From Penicillium oxalicum (lineage: Eukaryota; Ascomycota; Eurotiomycetes; Eurotiales; Aspergillaceae), in assembly GCF_001723175.1 (NCBI RefSeq), contig NC_064657.1:1612001-1676000 (forward strand): DNA of 64,000 bases, given 5' to 3'. A program made the translations under genes and the position numbers. Shown here one piece after another: positions 13,388-26,162 of the stretch (within the stretch, counting starts at the first letter, position 1; the number at the start of each line of letters is the position of its first letter). The notes beneath the pieces are model-generated. The model searched no databases and was not told the DNA's origin. It saw nothing but the letters and a program-made list of their open reading frames with translations.

Positions 13388-15238
13388 ATGGCAGGCCTGA
13401 GTGGGACAAGGCTTGGAGCTTTTCGTGCCTATTTTTTTGGCTTCTTCATTTGCACTGCAGGATTTCTGTTTGGATATGATACAGGCATCGTCGGTAGGCA
13501 TCTCCGTCCATCACGTCTTTTGTTCCGATAAACACGGTCTTTTGGAATATTTCGATCCTCGAAGGAACCTCTCAACATCGAACTAACTTTGACTCTTTCC
13601 CTCGCTCGGCAGGTGGCATTCTGACATTCGAGTCCTATCGAAATGATTTTCGGTACTCGGACAAGACTACCGTCAACGCGGTCATGGTCAGTCTACAGAA
13701 CGTCGGGGCATTTCTCGCCGCACTATTCGTCTTTCCCCTGTCCGAGCAATTCGGTCGTAAGAAGACCGTCCAGGTGGCTATGAGCGTTTTCTGCGTCGGT
13801 GTCATCCTCCAGGTGGTGCCGTCCCACTCTTTGGTATGCTTCTATATCGGTCGCTTCGTGTCTGGGCTCGGCCTCGGAGCAGGCACCGCAGTCGTTCCGA
13901 CATACAATTCCGAGAACGCGCCCAAGGAAATCCGTGGTATGCTGGGCTCGGGGGTCCAGTGGCTCTTTGCTCTTGGCGTGATGATCAGCTACTGGGTCGA
14001 TTATGCCGTTCAGCAGACGCTGCCAGTCTCCTCGAAACAATGGCAGATCCCTGCCAGTCTACAATTGGTGCCAGCCACCGTCTTGGCCGTGGGACTGTGG
14101 ACACAGCCGGAGAGCGTGCGCTGGCTTGCCAAAAAAGGGCGCTATGAAGAGGCCTGGCAGAACTTGATATGGATGAGAGCTAGTGATGGTAGGTTTTACA
14201 TGATGGGCAGCCGACCTTGATTTCGGTTTTTGTGCGCATGATCCGGCAAAAAGCTCATTTCTACCCAGGACCCGATGTCAAAGCCGAGTTCAATGAGATT
14301 CGAATGGGTATGCTCGAAGAACTTCGTGCGACAGAGGGATTGAAAAAACGGGAACTTCTAGAACCCGCAAATCGCTACCGTCTGGCTCTGGCGGTATTCA
14401 TCTTTTGTGGACAGCAATGCACCGGCATGACTGCCTTGGCCTACTTCGGTCCTCAATTCTTCAAGCTTCTGGTCGGGAATGACAGCAGTCGGTCCCTACT
14501 CATCACGGGCCTGTTTGGTGCTGAAAAATTCGTCATGGTTGGAATTTACATCTTTTTCTTCTCGGAGAGATGGGGACGCAAGCCTACCTTGTGGATATCG
14601 GCCCTCTTGATGTCGGCGTGCTTCGTGATCGTCGCCGTGGTCAACAACACCACCCCCAAGCCGCAACAAGAAGTCACCGCGTCCGGGATCGCAACGGTGG
14701 CGATGATATTCCTCACGAATTCCATTTATCAATTCAGCTGGGGCCCATTGCCCTGGCCTTATACCACAGAGGTACGTCCTCATCCTCTCATCGCTGCAAT
14801 GCCCGTCTCCCCTCTGCCCTTAGGCTCGGTGACCTTCTATACACCCAACCCCATCCATATTGATCATGTTCTACCCAGATATTCCCATCGCGGATCCGCG
14901 AAATCGGCTCCTCCGTCGCCGTCGCCACACAATGGCTCTTTAATTTTCTCTTCTCCCTTGTGACGCCTTACATGCAGGCGTCGTGGGGCAGCTATACCTT
15001 TCTATTTTACGCGGCGCTGGACCTCATCATGGCCATTCTAGTGTGGTTCTTCGTGAAAGAGACCAAGGGCAAGAGTTTGGAGGAGATGGAGACCATCTTT
15101 AACAGCAGAGCTGCATTTGATGTGCAGGTTGTCCGTGGCGAAGATCAAGAACCTAATGAAGACATCTCGACTCTGAGTGTGTCACACAAGGACTCAAGTG
15201 CGCGAGGGTCAAGTGCGCAGGTGGAGGATATGTTGTAA
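13388..15238 (+). CDS. MFS sugar transporter (hexose/quinate-type)
   Basis: Plasma-membrane sugar:proton symporter of the major facilitator superfamily. Exons are 13388-13493, 13613-14188, 14269-14771 and 14879-15238, total 1,545 nt and 514 residues. TM1 carries GFLFGYDTGIVGG, completed across the first intron. Other family motifs are FGRKK after TM2, RFVSGLGLGAG in TM4, PESVRWLAKKGR at the start of the central loop, ERWGRKP in the second half, and VKETKGKSLEEME just after the last TM. About 12 hydrophobic segments are visible. The second intron has a usable TTTCTACCCAG acceptor and the third keeps WPYTTE-IFPSRIR, the conserved PxEI/R signature. Substrate cannot be told from sequence alone. 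It is head-to-head with the GMC oxidoreductase. Confidence 0.92.
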
Positions 15239-15667
15239 TCTAGAGATCTTTCTGTCTCAGCATAATGATTTCCTCTGTTGAACAATGGTTTTTGGAAGAG
15301 CTGCTCGTGCTGTAAGGCCTGCGCTGGCTCTTCTTTGTCGCTGCTCGCTTCCAGTCCGTCTCTTGAAGCACCAGCTATGTGACAACCTTCTCGGTGGTGG
15401 CTTATGACTCGGGAAAGCACCCGTTACCAGATCACCGGCTCGCCACCAATCCATGAATCGAGGCAAATAGATAATACCAAGGCGCCAGCTCACCCGACAA
15501 ATAAATAAAAAATTTGGTGCATCCGAGCTTGATGCCACTGTCTTTGAAAGGCTGGATGACTCTGACTAACCTCAAGAGGCCTCTAATCCCTGGATTGCTT
15601 CCAAGGTGCATATTACATTTATAGACAATAGAAAGTTTTTCATCACACATTCCCTCTCGCCATTCTC
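15239..15667. other. Convergent 3' spacer between the transporter and erg26
   Basis: About 430 bases between the stop codons of two convergent genes. No gene or clear repeat was seen. Confidence 0.6.
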
Positions 15668-17019
15668 TTACAGCCCCTTCTTACCCTCCGACTGGCGCTG
15701 GGTTTCCACCACATACCCCACGGCACGAGCGACACCCTCGTGCACGGGGACAACGGGCAGGTAGGCCAGGCGGTACTTGGCCTTTTCGATGGAAAAGTAC
15801 CGAGTCATGCAGGAGAATCGAACGACGCGACGGGTCAAACGTGGCGTCTTGCCGAGCAGGCCCATCACGCCCTCCGCCAAACCTCCCACCACGTCCAAGA
15901 GCCCTTCCGGCAGCGCCCACACCTGGTGAGGCTCGACGATCCGATCGATCAGGGCCCACATCGAGCGGGTCAAGTCCCAGAAGTAGACAGGTGAGTCATT
16001 GGTGATGTTGAAGGCTTCGCCGTCCACGCGCTCGTGCTCCAGAGGCCCGCCCTGGCCAGCCTCATAGCGCGCATAGGTCGCCAGTAACCGGTGGCCGGCG
16101 AGCATGTGTGCGTAGGCAATATTACCGACATAAGTAAAGTCGAAGAGGTTGTCATTGTCACCCAATTGCATGTTCAAGACGGCTTGTGAGGCTTGGGATC
16201 CATGTTCGAGAATCTTGTGCGTCACGGTAGTATCCTTCTCGCCGAAAATACCGGCCGGTCGGACAGCACAAGTGACCATGCCCGTGGGAGACTGGCGATT
16301 GTACTTGAGAACGATCTCTTCGGCATCGGCCTGTGTCGATCCGGATCAGAAAGAAAAGATCCCCAAATTAGCGACGGCCAACTGGAAGAAGAAACCCGCT
16401 TGTCGGATTGGGTTTCCATCCCAAGCGCTGCAAGATCACTCACCTTGGTCTCCGAGTAATACTCCATTTGCAGACGACCTCGCACAAGTGGCCACTCTTC
16501 ATTCACATTCTTCAAGTCACTTTGCGTGTCGTGGACCACTGAGCTGGAACTGGTGTACACAAAGGCCTTGCACTTGCCACCCCAATCGCCGTGCTCCCCA
16601 CCAGCAACTTCGAGAAGTGTCCGAGTCCCTTCCACATTCACCTTGTACAGAAGCTTTTTGTTGCCGTCGAGGACCGAGGGAGTCGCGGTATGGATCACGA
16701 GGTCGGGCTTCACGGCGCTGAACACCTTCATCATGGACTCGACGGAGGTGATGTCGCCATCATAGTAGGTCGCACCGGGCAGACGATTGTGTGTTGTGCG
16801 AAGGTCGACCACCGAGACGGTCGCCTTGTATGCGGGGTATCTGGAGCCCAGAGTTGGGTATTCGAACCGGGCGTCGTCTTTGGGCTTGGGGAGCGCGCTG
16901 CTGGGATCCGTCTCCGAGGGGAAGTTCAACAGGTGATCGACGATGTGCCAGCCTAGGAAGCCACAGCCACCGACCACCAGCACATTGCCCAATTCGAGAG
17001 TTCGCTTTTCGGCGGTCAT
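15668..17019 (-). CDS. erg26: Sterol-4-alpha-carboxylate 3-dehydrogenase (decarboxylating)
   Basis: NAD(P)-dependent C-4 decarboxylase acting in C-4 demethylation of ergosterol precursors with Erg25 and Erg27 at the ER. Exon 1 is 17019-16444 and exon 2 16330-15668, total 1,239 nt and 412 residues. The N-terminal dinucleotide-binding motif is VVGGCGFLGWHIV. The SDR catalytic pair is in YYSETKADAEEI, rebuilt exactly by the 113-bp intron. TSSSSVV precedes it with the catalytic Ser region, and RPAGIFGE and FNITNDSPVYFWDL are typical of the 3-beta-HSD/Erg26 family. The ATG at 17019 (MTAEKR) is used; the codon two before it is GTG. It is convergent with the sugar transporter. Confidence 0.9.
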
Positions 17020-17599
17020 ATTCACAGGTCTCCTTTGCTGTGTAGCTTATTGATCGGAAATCGAGAAGGACATGCGGATCGCCAGAAAAGGGGGTCTCCC
17101 TTTTTTTTTCTTTGGGGTAAGCTTCCGCTGGAGCATCGGCCACGGCACGTGCTTTTCAGCGATGGTGTGAACCTTCTTCCACCGGCTGACTGGAGCAGTT
17201 GGGAGAAACACGGATGGCTTTTTTCAGCTGGTATCTGATGCATACATGGATCGGGCTTGGCCGAATTAATTGGATGTGACTTTTTGAGGATTCATGCCTG
17301 TGGCTCGCTATCGTGATTCGTTATATCATTCTTTTTTTTCTGGTTCTCTCTTAACTGACTAGATCAATAGAACAGCAATGGCTGATAGGGGGCTATCAAG
17401 TCCCCGAGCCTTCTTGCACTTTCTCCTCACTCTTTCTCCCCAGACGATCACTTCCAAGCAATGGAAATAACTTGTACATCGACAAACGATGAACGGGGAC
17501 AGAAAGATGTTCCTATCATCCGACTCATTCATCAAAGTCTGGAAGATCATTGTCTTAGGGCAAAGGACGCCGAGCTTGGCAACGCTGATTTGCACACCC
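17020..17599. other. Spacer between erg26 start and the E2-like gene stop
   Basis: About 580 bases. They contain the erg26 promoter side, with a TC/T-rich tract near 17100-17112, and the 3' side of the E2-like gene. No gene was seen. Confidence 0.5.
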
Positions 17600-19446
17600 C
17601 TACTCGAGAGTAGCCTCGACGGAGCGGCGGAGATTGCGACGGTATTGTCGCTGTTCCTGTGGACTTCCCCAACAAAGTGCACTCGCCGCCGGGTTCACAG
17701 TCATCAGCGGGTTGACAGGCGGGCGTTCTTCTTCGAGAGAGCTGATGATGCCATCAATGTGTTGACCTATGTTTTCTGTCTCGAGAGGGAGGTAGATGAG
17801 CGCATTTTGGGGTGAGACGCGGACATGGTACAACGGTGTCTCGAGGAAAACTCGTGGCTGCTCAGCTGGATGGTTGGGACTGATGTAAATTTTGGCCTTC
17901 AACACCCCGCCGTCGTACTGAGTCATTGGGCGCCCATGGTAAATGAGTCGCCATAAGAACGGATTGTTGTCCACAAGCTCGAGACACACCATACCCTCAG
18001 TGCGCTCGGTGAGCTCCGGGACGAGTTTCTCAAACTGAGCGCGCAAGCGCACTGCAATACAAGCACCTTGCCGCTCAGCTTCAAGTCCGCGTCGTGGCCA
18101 ACTGTGGATCTCATCCATAATTTGGGTTTCAAGCCTCTCGATGCGCATCTTCAGGTCCTCATAGTCCCATCTACCTTTCATGGCATTCGAGCCATACTCA
18201 AAGCTCATCAGCGTGAACCGGCCACCTTTTGGCGATCTGTGGTCTTTCAAGCCTTTGTCAATGGCCATCTTGTAGGATTCGAGATACCAGAGGAACCGTC
18301 GTTTGAGCATGTCCAGGAATGGGCTCGCTTGCTGGTACTGCTTGGTTTCCCCGTTTGGGTCTCGGCTCGGTTCTTGGGTAGGCTGCCCTTCCGTGTCGCG
18401 AAAGGAGGCTTCAAGCGGCTGGATGACAGTCACGCGGAGGTTTTCATGGTGAATCTGTGAAAGTAAGCAGTCAGCACACAGACTGGACCTCATACGACCA
18501 GTCTTTCTCGTGATTGCGAGATCAAGCCATTTCAAATTGATTGCAGCGGGAGGCCCTACCTTGGCATTGTAAGCCTCACTTTCTTCGACGCGTGAGTGAT
18601 TCTCAAAACCTGGCTCAAGTTTCACTGGCTTCTCATCCAACAGGCTTTGAATGGATCGGAGGACGGTCGCTAGACCTTGCACCGGGTTCCATTGTTCGTT
18701 TGGCCCGCTGATCCATGTGCTAGCGTCCAAGTTAATCGAATTGAAACTCGATGGTAGATAAGACCACGTCGATGAACAAAAAGGCAAAAGGCACACGATA
18801 CTCACCCGAGGATTGACCTGCATATCAGAGTCAGTTAGAATTTTCTTTGTTCTGTCCGGGTTTTTTGATGTTCAAGCTGGGAAAATCTCTTACAAGCAAA
18901 CTTTTCCACAGGCGTAGAGATTTGGACCGAATCGAGTGGTACCACTATTCGTGGTGCGCAAGGCGACGAGGGGGGGTTTCTCGGGGTAGTCTAGAGGGAT
19001 GAGCTCAGGGTCCATGGCCAGGCCTTGCGCGAGATCAGCTGTCAAATCTCTTGTGACAACCTTACCAGGAGGAAACTTGATTTGGAACTGGAGATGAGGA
19101 GAAATTTAATCCTCGAGTTAGCCAAACTCGATCCATGACTGACTGGCTACTTCACGGACACTCACTTGATAAAACCCCATGGCGTACGGGGTGCCTGGAG
19201 GGCCGATGATCAGGGCTTCAACGTCGCGGATGTTGCTTTCATTGTAGGACACCACAAGACCTGCAAGAGGGCATTAGTGGCTATCGACACGTCATAGATT
19301 TCATTTTGCCTGCCTATATCGTCGTCTTCATCCAACTGTCTCAGCTCCTGGAAACCTTGTCAGATCGGCTGACTCTGTCAACAAAGGATAAGTCCTCGCT
19401 GTCTTGATCGTACCCGCATCAGGCGTATCACGCACTGGTTGGCCAT
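17600..19446 (-). CDS. UBE2Z-like ubiquitin-conjugating enzyme with a second, cysteine-less UBC fold
   Basis: Eight exons on minus: 19446-19414, 19347-19314, 19260-19166, 19087-19066, 18990-18894, 18817-18806 (only 12 nt), 18719-18560 and 18454-17600; total 1,308 nt and 435 residues. The first domain (residues 1-170) is an E2 core closest to UBE2[44 protein letters not shown] and GKVCLSILGTW, with the catalytic Cys at about C93. The HPN motif is degenerate (FGPN). Residues 280-435 look like a second UBC fold ([18 protein letters not shown], then [10 protein letters not shown]) with no Cys at the active-site position, so a pseudo-E2. The charged linker between them is about 110 residues and partly helical. 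Exon 2 ends at a GC donor. A non-consensus intron and a tiny exon make the gene easy to mis-annotate. The role of the second domain is unknown; scaffold or ubiquitin binding is inference. Confidence 0.85.
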
Positions 19447-19860
19447 CACGGCAAATGGCCGAGTCAGGAATCGAAGACTGTGATACTAGACTCGAAAAGG
19501 CAAACCCAGACTATAGAGGTAAGTGAGTTTGATTAAAATTTGGGTCTAGGATGTGATGTGGTGAGGTGAGTGGAAAGAAAGAGGTTGAGTTGATGAGGTG
19601 TGGATGTAGTCATGAGTGCCCAGTGTGTTTGTTATACTTGTCCTAAAAAGGAAACTTCCTCACTTGGTCCCACGAGAACGGAATTGGAGGATCGATGATG
19701 TGCACCGTGGGTTATGAATGTTTCAGGCCAGGGATCAACCATCCGCTCCCTCTAAAAATAAGTCAATACGGATCATGTTATTAAATTTGCCTTTGATGAT
19801 GAGTTCTCGGGTCAATCGCCTGTCTTTCTAGGGATTCTTTGTTCCGCCACCTTCCAAAAC

Positions 19861-19900
<40 letters not shown>

Positions 19901-22061
19901 CTTGCGGGGTCCTTGCAACCATGAAAAGGTCTCACCAGTATCACGACTAGTTCTTTCCGAAGTGCTTCGATATCTACTGAGCCCGACCTTGAAGGCTACC
20001 CTCAGCTAACCTATATGATCACTTCACCTGTGTTTTACCAATCCAAGATCAAATTTAGCAATCTATTCGGCTAGACAAAGGCAACGGTCAGGTGACTTGG
20101 CAAAGCAGGGCGTGTGAGAGGGATCGCTGGTGAACAGACGTGTGAAATCACATACTTCTCGATAGCACCAACGATGATGCTGGTTGACCCGACAGATCTG
20201 GTATCAAGGATACAAATTTCTAGATTTTGGGACTTGAGGTCCTAACGGGAGACTCAGTCCATTGAGAACAACGTCAAAAACTGAGATAAGCAAGCCATCA
20301 AGCTCACACACCAGCCATGGGGTAAACATTGCGACCTTATAGGTATACGATGATGTGTCAAAGGAAGATTTCAAAACCCGTCAAGCCCGACTGGGGCGGG
20401 GGTCGGCTGGATAATGTATCATGATTCTTCCATCCAGAAAGGGGGAAATGCCTTCAATAAGAGCCATAGGCGGGCGGGCTGACCCAATTCGTGTTCTTTC
20501 TCTGAACATATTGTTGCATGTACGGTGCAGACATGGAATTGACGGTTTGTCTCCCCATGCGCTATGTAATGGCTGGGTAGGTATATATCGGCCGGGGGGG
20601 GCGGATATCCAGGTCTACATATGGTAGTTTCATGTTGGGTAGAAAGCTCCCTCCATCACCACAACTTCAACAATTGATTTCCTAAGATATGATGCTAAAA
20701 CCAATCAACCTTCTTTCTGAGCGACCACCAGATTGACAACCCTACGCCGCTGTCTTCAAGTTTGTAAACATGTACTTATTTCGACGACTCCTTACTGATG
20801 GTCCGACGAGATGACGGGGAGGAAATGTAACTCCACACCCGTCCTCCAACCTCAGGCTCCTGGTTGAATTGATCGACCTGCGCCAATCGCAGTGAGAGGC
20901 GGTGTGGAAGCACGTGATCCAAGCCGGGCGGACTTTGATTCAGGAGGTAAAAGGTGGAGAAGAATGTCACGTGATATATGTACCTGACTTCCGAAGTACC
21001 ATAGAACAGCGGACCTAATCGAGACAAGCGTCACCGCAAATTTAGTAGCAAAAGTGGATGTGAGCCTCTTCTGCCTCCCCCTACGGTCGGGGCTTCTTCA
21101 AGGTGGGCCTCATGGCTCGTCTATGGAGTGAGGCCGTGAGGGAGAACTGGAGGACTGGGGAGGTATTGCATAAGTACTAGCCCCGATTGTCACTGAACTC
21201 CACGGGTCGATGCCCCATTCTTCGTGTGCTCCCGCTAAGGTTAGGGGGGGCAGAGCCAGCCTGAAAGTTAGACTCAACTGAGCGCCGGGGGGCCCAAACC
21301 AAACCACACCAAAACCACTCCCGTCTCCATCTTTCCCTCTCCACGACCACTGGACGCCCCCTCCGTCCATCTCCAAAACATCCCCCCATCATCACTCCCC
21401 CTTCCCTCAACGCTTGGTGCTTGGTGAACCCGTGATCTGATTCGAAACTCACCCGTCACCCGGATGTCCTTTCCTGCTCCATGATCCGCTTCATCTCATG
21501 ATCGTGACACTAGCCGCCCGTGTTGGCTCGTATTCGAAGCTCCCAGCCTCCTCTTCTCCCTTCTCGATCACCCCCCCCGCCTGGTGGTCCGGACCTCTAC
21601 GTGTGTAGCAGTAGCCCTCTTCCGTCGCTCCAGTGATCGTGGTTCCTTCCCCCGCGATCCATTTCGCCGGTCGCGCGCCGTCATTCCTTTGTTCAGTTGG
21701 ATCCTCTCCTTCCTCCCCCTCCCCTCTTCCCCCCCCGCGCGTGCTGTCCCTGTATGGCGACTGGGTAAGTCGGAGTCCCTCGACCCTGGAAATCAACTCA
21801 ATGGCCACCTCCCAGGAATTCTCTCGGGCAGCCATCTAGGAACTGGAGCTGACTCCCTTGCCGCTTTGCTGGAACAGGTCGCGCTAGGTCCATCTCACAT
21901 CGTCTTGCTGTGTTGCGGCATCAACGAGAGAAACGCCCATCGTCCAATCTTTAGCTCACCTTCCCCCTTCCGTGCACTCCTTGCGCCCTTCGCCGATAGG
22001 TGGATGCTTCTCTGCGCTACCATTGCGACTCCAGTCTACTCGTTCCCTCCGTCTGTGAAAA
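19447..22061. other. Divergent spacer between the E2-like gene and lrg1
   Basis: About 2.6 kb. No gene was seen. It holds an (AG)n microsatellite at 19864-19899 and, from about 21300, CT-rich plus-strand sequence typical of a fungal promoter and leader. GTAAGT at 21765 could be the donor of a leader intron of lrg1. Confidence 0.5.
19864..19899. repeat. (AG)n microsatellite
   Basis: About 18 uninterrupted AG units upstream of the E2-like gene. Confidence 0.95.
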
Positions 22062-25000
22062 ATGTCCTCTGGCGGGCTGCCAGCTAGCCTAGTCGCGGGT
22101 AAACCGACTCCCACGATCAACACTTCTGGCTATGGAAACAACTTTCAGAAGAACACACCGACTTCCCCCGAAGACAATTTGATTCCCTTCGACTCCCCAT
22201 CTGCTCGTGTTGCGGGCAACAACAGCCCATTGACCCCCGATGATCGCTCGCCGCGAGGCCTTGAGCCTGAGCAACAATCCCTGCGTGACCGATCGAATGT
22301 CAGGGATCGGTCACGAGCAAACGGACGAGGCCACACCAAGTCTCCCGGCTCGTCTCGTCTCTGTCAGAAATGTCATGAACCCTTGACCGGGCAATTTGTG
22401 CGCGCCTTAGGTGGTACTTTCCATCTGGAGTGTTTCAAGTGCGAGGTATGCAAGGCTGTGTCCCGGTTTCTTCGATCCTTTGCCGGTCACTCCTCTTGTT
22501 TCTTTCCTGCAATATTCCATTACAAGCTGACGTCTGACTCTTCAGGACTGCGGGGAAATCGTCGCATCCAAGTTCTTTCCTGTCGACTCTGAGGATGGCT
22601 CTTGCCAATTTCCACTCTGTGAAACAGATTACTTCCGGCGACTGAACCTCCTGTGCCACGAGTGTGGCGGAGCTCTGCGCGGGTCGTATATCACAGCACT
22701 GGACCGTAAATACCATATCGAGCACTTTACCTGTTCTGTGTGTCCCACGGTGTTTGGAGCTCAGGACTCCTACTACGAGCACGAAGGGCAGGTCTACTGT
22801 CATTTCCATTACTCGACTCAGTTCGCCCAGCGCTGCCATGGATGCCACACCGCCATCTTGAAGCAGTTTGTGGAGATCTTCCGTAATGGACAAAACCAGC
22901 ACTGGCACCCAGAATGTTATATGATTCACAAATTCTGGAATGTGCGACTGTCACCAACGGGTCAAACGTGGGAGCCGCCGCCAGTTGACACTGACGCAAC
23001 CCCCGAAGAGCGTGAAAACATCCGCAAAGAGGAGGATGCTATGGAAGAAAAGGTGTACAACATTTGGAGCACTCTCTCGTCATTTGAGGAATCCTCCGCC
23101 GCATGCATCTCCGATATGCTTCTTCACGTGAGTAATGGCGCCTATCTCAATGGAGTGATTGTCGCCAAGCGCTTCATCGTTCACGTTGAGATACTCTTCG
23201 TCGCTGTCGATGAGCTGGCAGAGTTTATCAAATCCCACGGGGTCAAGGGTAAGTCAATCTTGTCGAGCCAAGGTCGGCCAATGAGAGGGTCTCGTGAACT
23301 GATGGGACTCGCTTCCGATAGAATTATCATATGGGCGAGAGGCGAAGTTGCTATGCAAAAAGATCGTCGCGTTCTTTGCCCTGCTTTCCAAGACGCAAGA
23401 GACCGGAGTGCGCAAACTGGGTGTGACCCAGGAGCTGCTGTCACTGGTGACGGGGTTGGCTCATTATCTCAAACTACTGATCCGTATCGGCCTCCAAGGT
23501 GCTCTCAAGCTGGAGCGAGAGAAGTCTGCTTCGGACGGTCTGCACAACTTCCTGAGTCATCTTGCCGACCAGGACACCATCATGCTGGCAGAGGAGGAGC
23601 ATGCCACGGCGGATTTGGATGCTGGTGTGGAGGGTCTCGCAGACCAACTTTCCGATTGCTGCGCCATGTGCAAGGAGCCCATTGACGATGAGTGTATCCG
23701 CCACGGGGAACATCGCTGGCACACGAAACCCCCCCATTTATCATGCTCCTCGTGTGAGAAGGATTTGACAGTTGATCTGTCAGACGCGCTCTGGAATGAA
23801 AGCCTGCATTTCGCCTACTGTTCAGAGTGTGCGACCCACCATAACTTTGGTGGAGATGTGCAAGACGGATTCGTGCGGGTAACCAAATTACAGCAATATG
23901 TTTTCCTTCTAAGAGTGGCCCTGGCTCGGCTTCTAGAAGTTCTCCGTGCTGGAGGCACGTTACCCGCATCTACTGGTAAGCTCCACAACCCAAGTCCTCA
24001 AACATCTCCCGCGCCTGGTTCACTCAGGTTCTAACCTTTTTCTGTAGAGCACATGCCTTCCGAGGGTTATGAGTTGGAGGATGGATATCCCGAGCAATAT
24101 GGGGGCACACAGTCCCGCGGCGCTCAGCGTGGTGGACTTGAGGAATCATCTCTCGAGCAGACCGTCGGGGAAATGCGCCGTCTTCGCTCCCTCCGGAACG
24201 AACGTACCCTGTCCACGACGTACAAAAAGGCTCGCGCATCTCGGATCATCGATGGGCCTGAGGGTCGCAGTGTCCGACCAGGGTCCTCGGGAAATGATGG
24301 CAGTGATCCTCGTGGTCCGGATTTCCAGATTGTCGAGGAGCGAGACGCCAATGGCGACACCGTCAAGGATCTGACCTTTGGCGCCCAGGATGCGTTGACT
24401 TTGGATGACATCCCACGCATCGTTGCGGCAGAGCAAGCCAAAGAGCAGCGACCCAACGCTTACCGACATGCGGGCACGAAGCTTGTGGGGACCATGGATG
24501 GCATGCCCACCTATAAGCCTGGTCACGCCCGTGAAATGTCCAGGAACCAGTTGGACGCGCTTGCGGACTCGGCTGCTCGAAGCAAGCGCTATTTCTCTGA
24601 ACTCACGGCATTAGAATACTTCATTGTGCGCCATGTGGCAGTTTTGTCCATGGAGCCACTTCTGGAGGGACAATTTACCATGGAGGAATTACTCTCCCTC
24701 ATCGAGTCCCGAAAACCCACCATCTGGAATATCTTTGGACGGGCCTTCAAGGATGAGAAGAAAAAGGGTAAGAAGAAGGGCGTGTTTGGAGTGTCTCTTG
24801 ATTATTTGGTTGAGAAGGAAGGCGCCGAGTCTGGCCATGGTGTTGGACCGGGTGCCTTGAGGATCCCCGCCCTTGTGGATGACGCTATATCGGCAATGCG
24901 ACAAATGGACATGTCGGTTGAAGGAGTGTTCCGCAAGAATGGCAACATTCGAAGGCTCAAAGAATTGGCCGAGTTGATCGATACAAAGTACGATCAGGTG

Positions 25001-26013
25001 GACATGTCCAAAGAGGGTCCTGTCCAAATCGCCGCGCTGTTGAAGAAATTCCTCCGCGAGATGCCTGACCCGTTGATGACTTTCAAGCTTCATCGACTGT
25101 TTGTTGCGTCCCAAAGTATGTTTTTGCGAAGACCTCCCTATGCCCCAACGACGATGTAAAGCTAACCATGATGATCAGAATTGTCCGATCCGGAGAAGCA
25201 AAAGAGAGTCTTGCACCTCGCCTGCTGTCTTCTTCCCAAAGCTCACCGCGATACGATGGAGGTCTTGTTTACGTTCCTGAACTGGACCTCGTCGTTTTCG
25301 CACATTGATGAAGAATCGGGCAGCAAGATGGACATTCATAACCTCGCCACAGTCATGACCCCAAACATTCTCTATCCTAATACGAAAAATGGCACAGTGG
25401 ATGAAAGTTTCTTGGCCATTGAGGCGGTCAACTCGCTCATCACGTTCAATGACACCATGTGTGAGGTAAGCAACAGTCTCACTTTGATTTTTTTTTTTTT
25501 TAGTTCCCTCTTCGACCATACGCCTCCTTTGTTGACATTGATCTTTTGTAATAGATCCCGGAGGATCTGCAGGCCGTCTTGAGCGATACCACGCTATTCA
25601 AAGAAAACTCCGAAGTCACCACGAAGGACATCTTGAAACGTTACGGTGACATTGCTAGAGGCAGTCTGTCATCGAAACCTGACAATGGGTTTGACGCGTT
25701 CACAATCAACAATCATCGCAACCAAAGCACCCCGACCGCCGCTCGAATTGAGACTGATCCGTCTCAGGACACTGCCTGGCAAATGCAGAGTTCTGTGCGC
25801 CACGTCGCTGGGCCCGGTGGTCACTCGCAGTCGGGCAATGCTCAGCCCCAGGCTGGGTTTGACTTTGCGCCCCCACCAGCCGCTTATCATCGTGACCGAA
25901 GCCATAGCAACGGCAGTCAGAGTCACCCTGATGGACAACATCCATCGCATCCTCAACAAGGTTTACCCTACCGTCCACGGCCCGGGCCAGGCGCCATGGG
26001 TGTCACGGGTTAG
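22062..26013 (+). CDS. lrg1: LIM-domain RhoGAP, Lrg1 orthologue
   Basis: GTPase-activating protein for Rho1-type GTPases, acting at hyphal tips and septa in cell-wall and polarity control. Six exons: 22062-22445, 22546-23248, 23322-23975, 24048-25115, 25179-25465 and 25555-26013; total 3,555 nt and 1,184 residues. A Ser/Pro-rich N-terminus is followed by LIM1 (from C101, CQKCHEPLTGQF), LIM2 (CHECGGALRGSY) and a third zinc segment (CHGCHTAILKQF). A further LIM lies in exon 3 (CAMCKEPIDDE). The RhoGAP domain (about 825-1040) has the arginine finger in GVFRKNGNIRRLKEL, followed by LKKFLREMPDPLM and NLATVMTPNILYP. The C-terminal tail is Gln/His/Pro-rich and disordered. The LIM-LIM-LIM-RhoGAP layout matches yeast LRG1 and Neurospora lrg-1. 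The start is in AAAATGTCC context after a pyrimidine-rich leader. Confidence 0.92.
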
Positions 26014-26162
26014 CGTAAGCGATTGTTTTGTTTTCCCTGCTCTCTCATCATCTGCATAGCTCGGTCCGGCAAGCCATGCCTGGTTCTGTATCCCTGCACT
26101 CCCCTCAAACCCGGCTTCTTCTGTGACCAATCATGGTATCTTTCTTTTGTTCATCCTCATGA

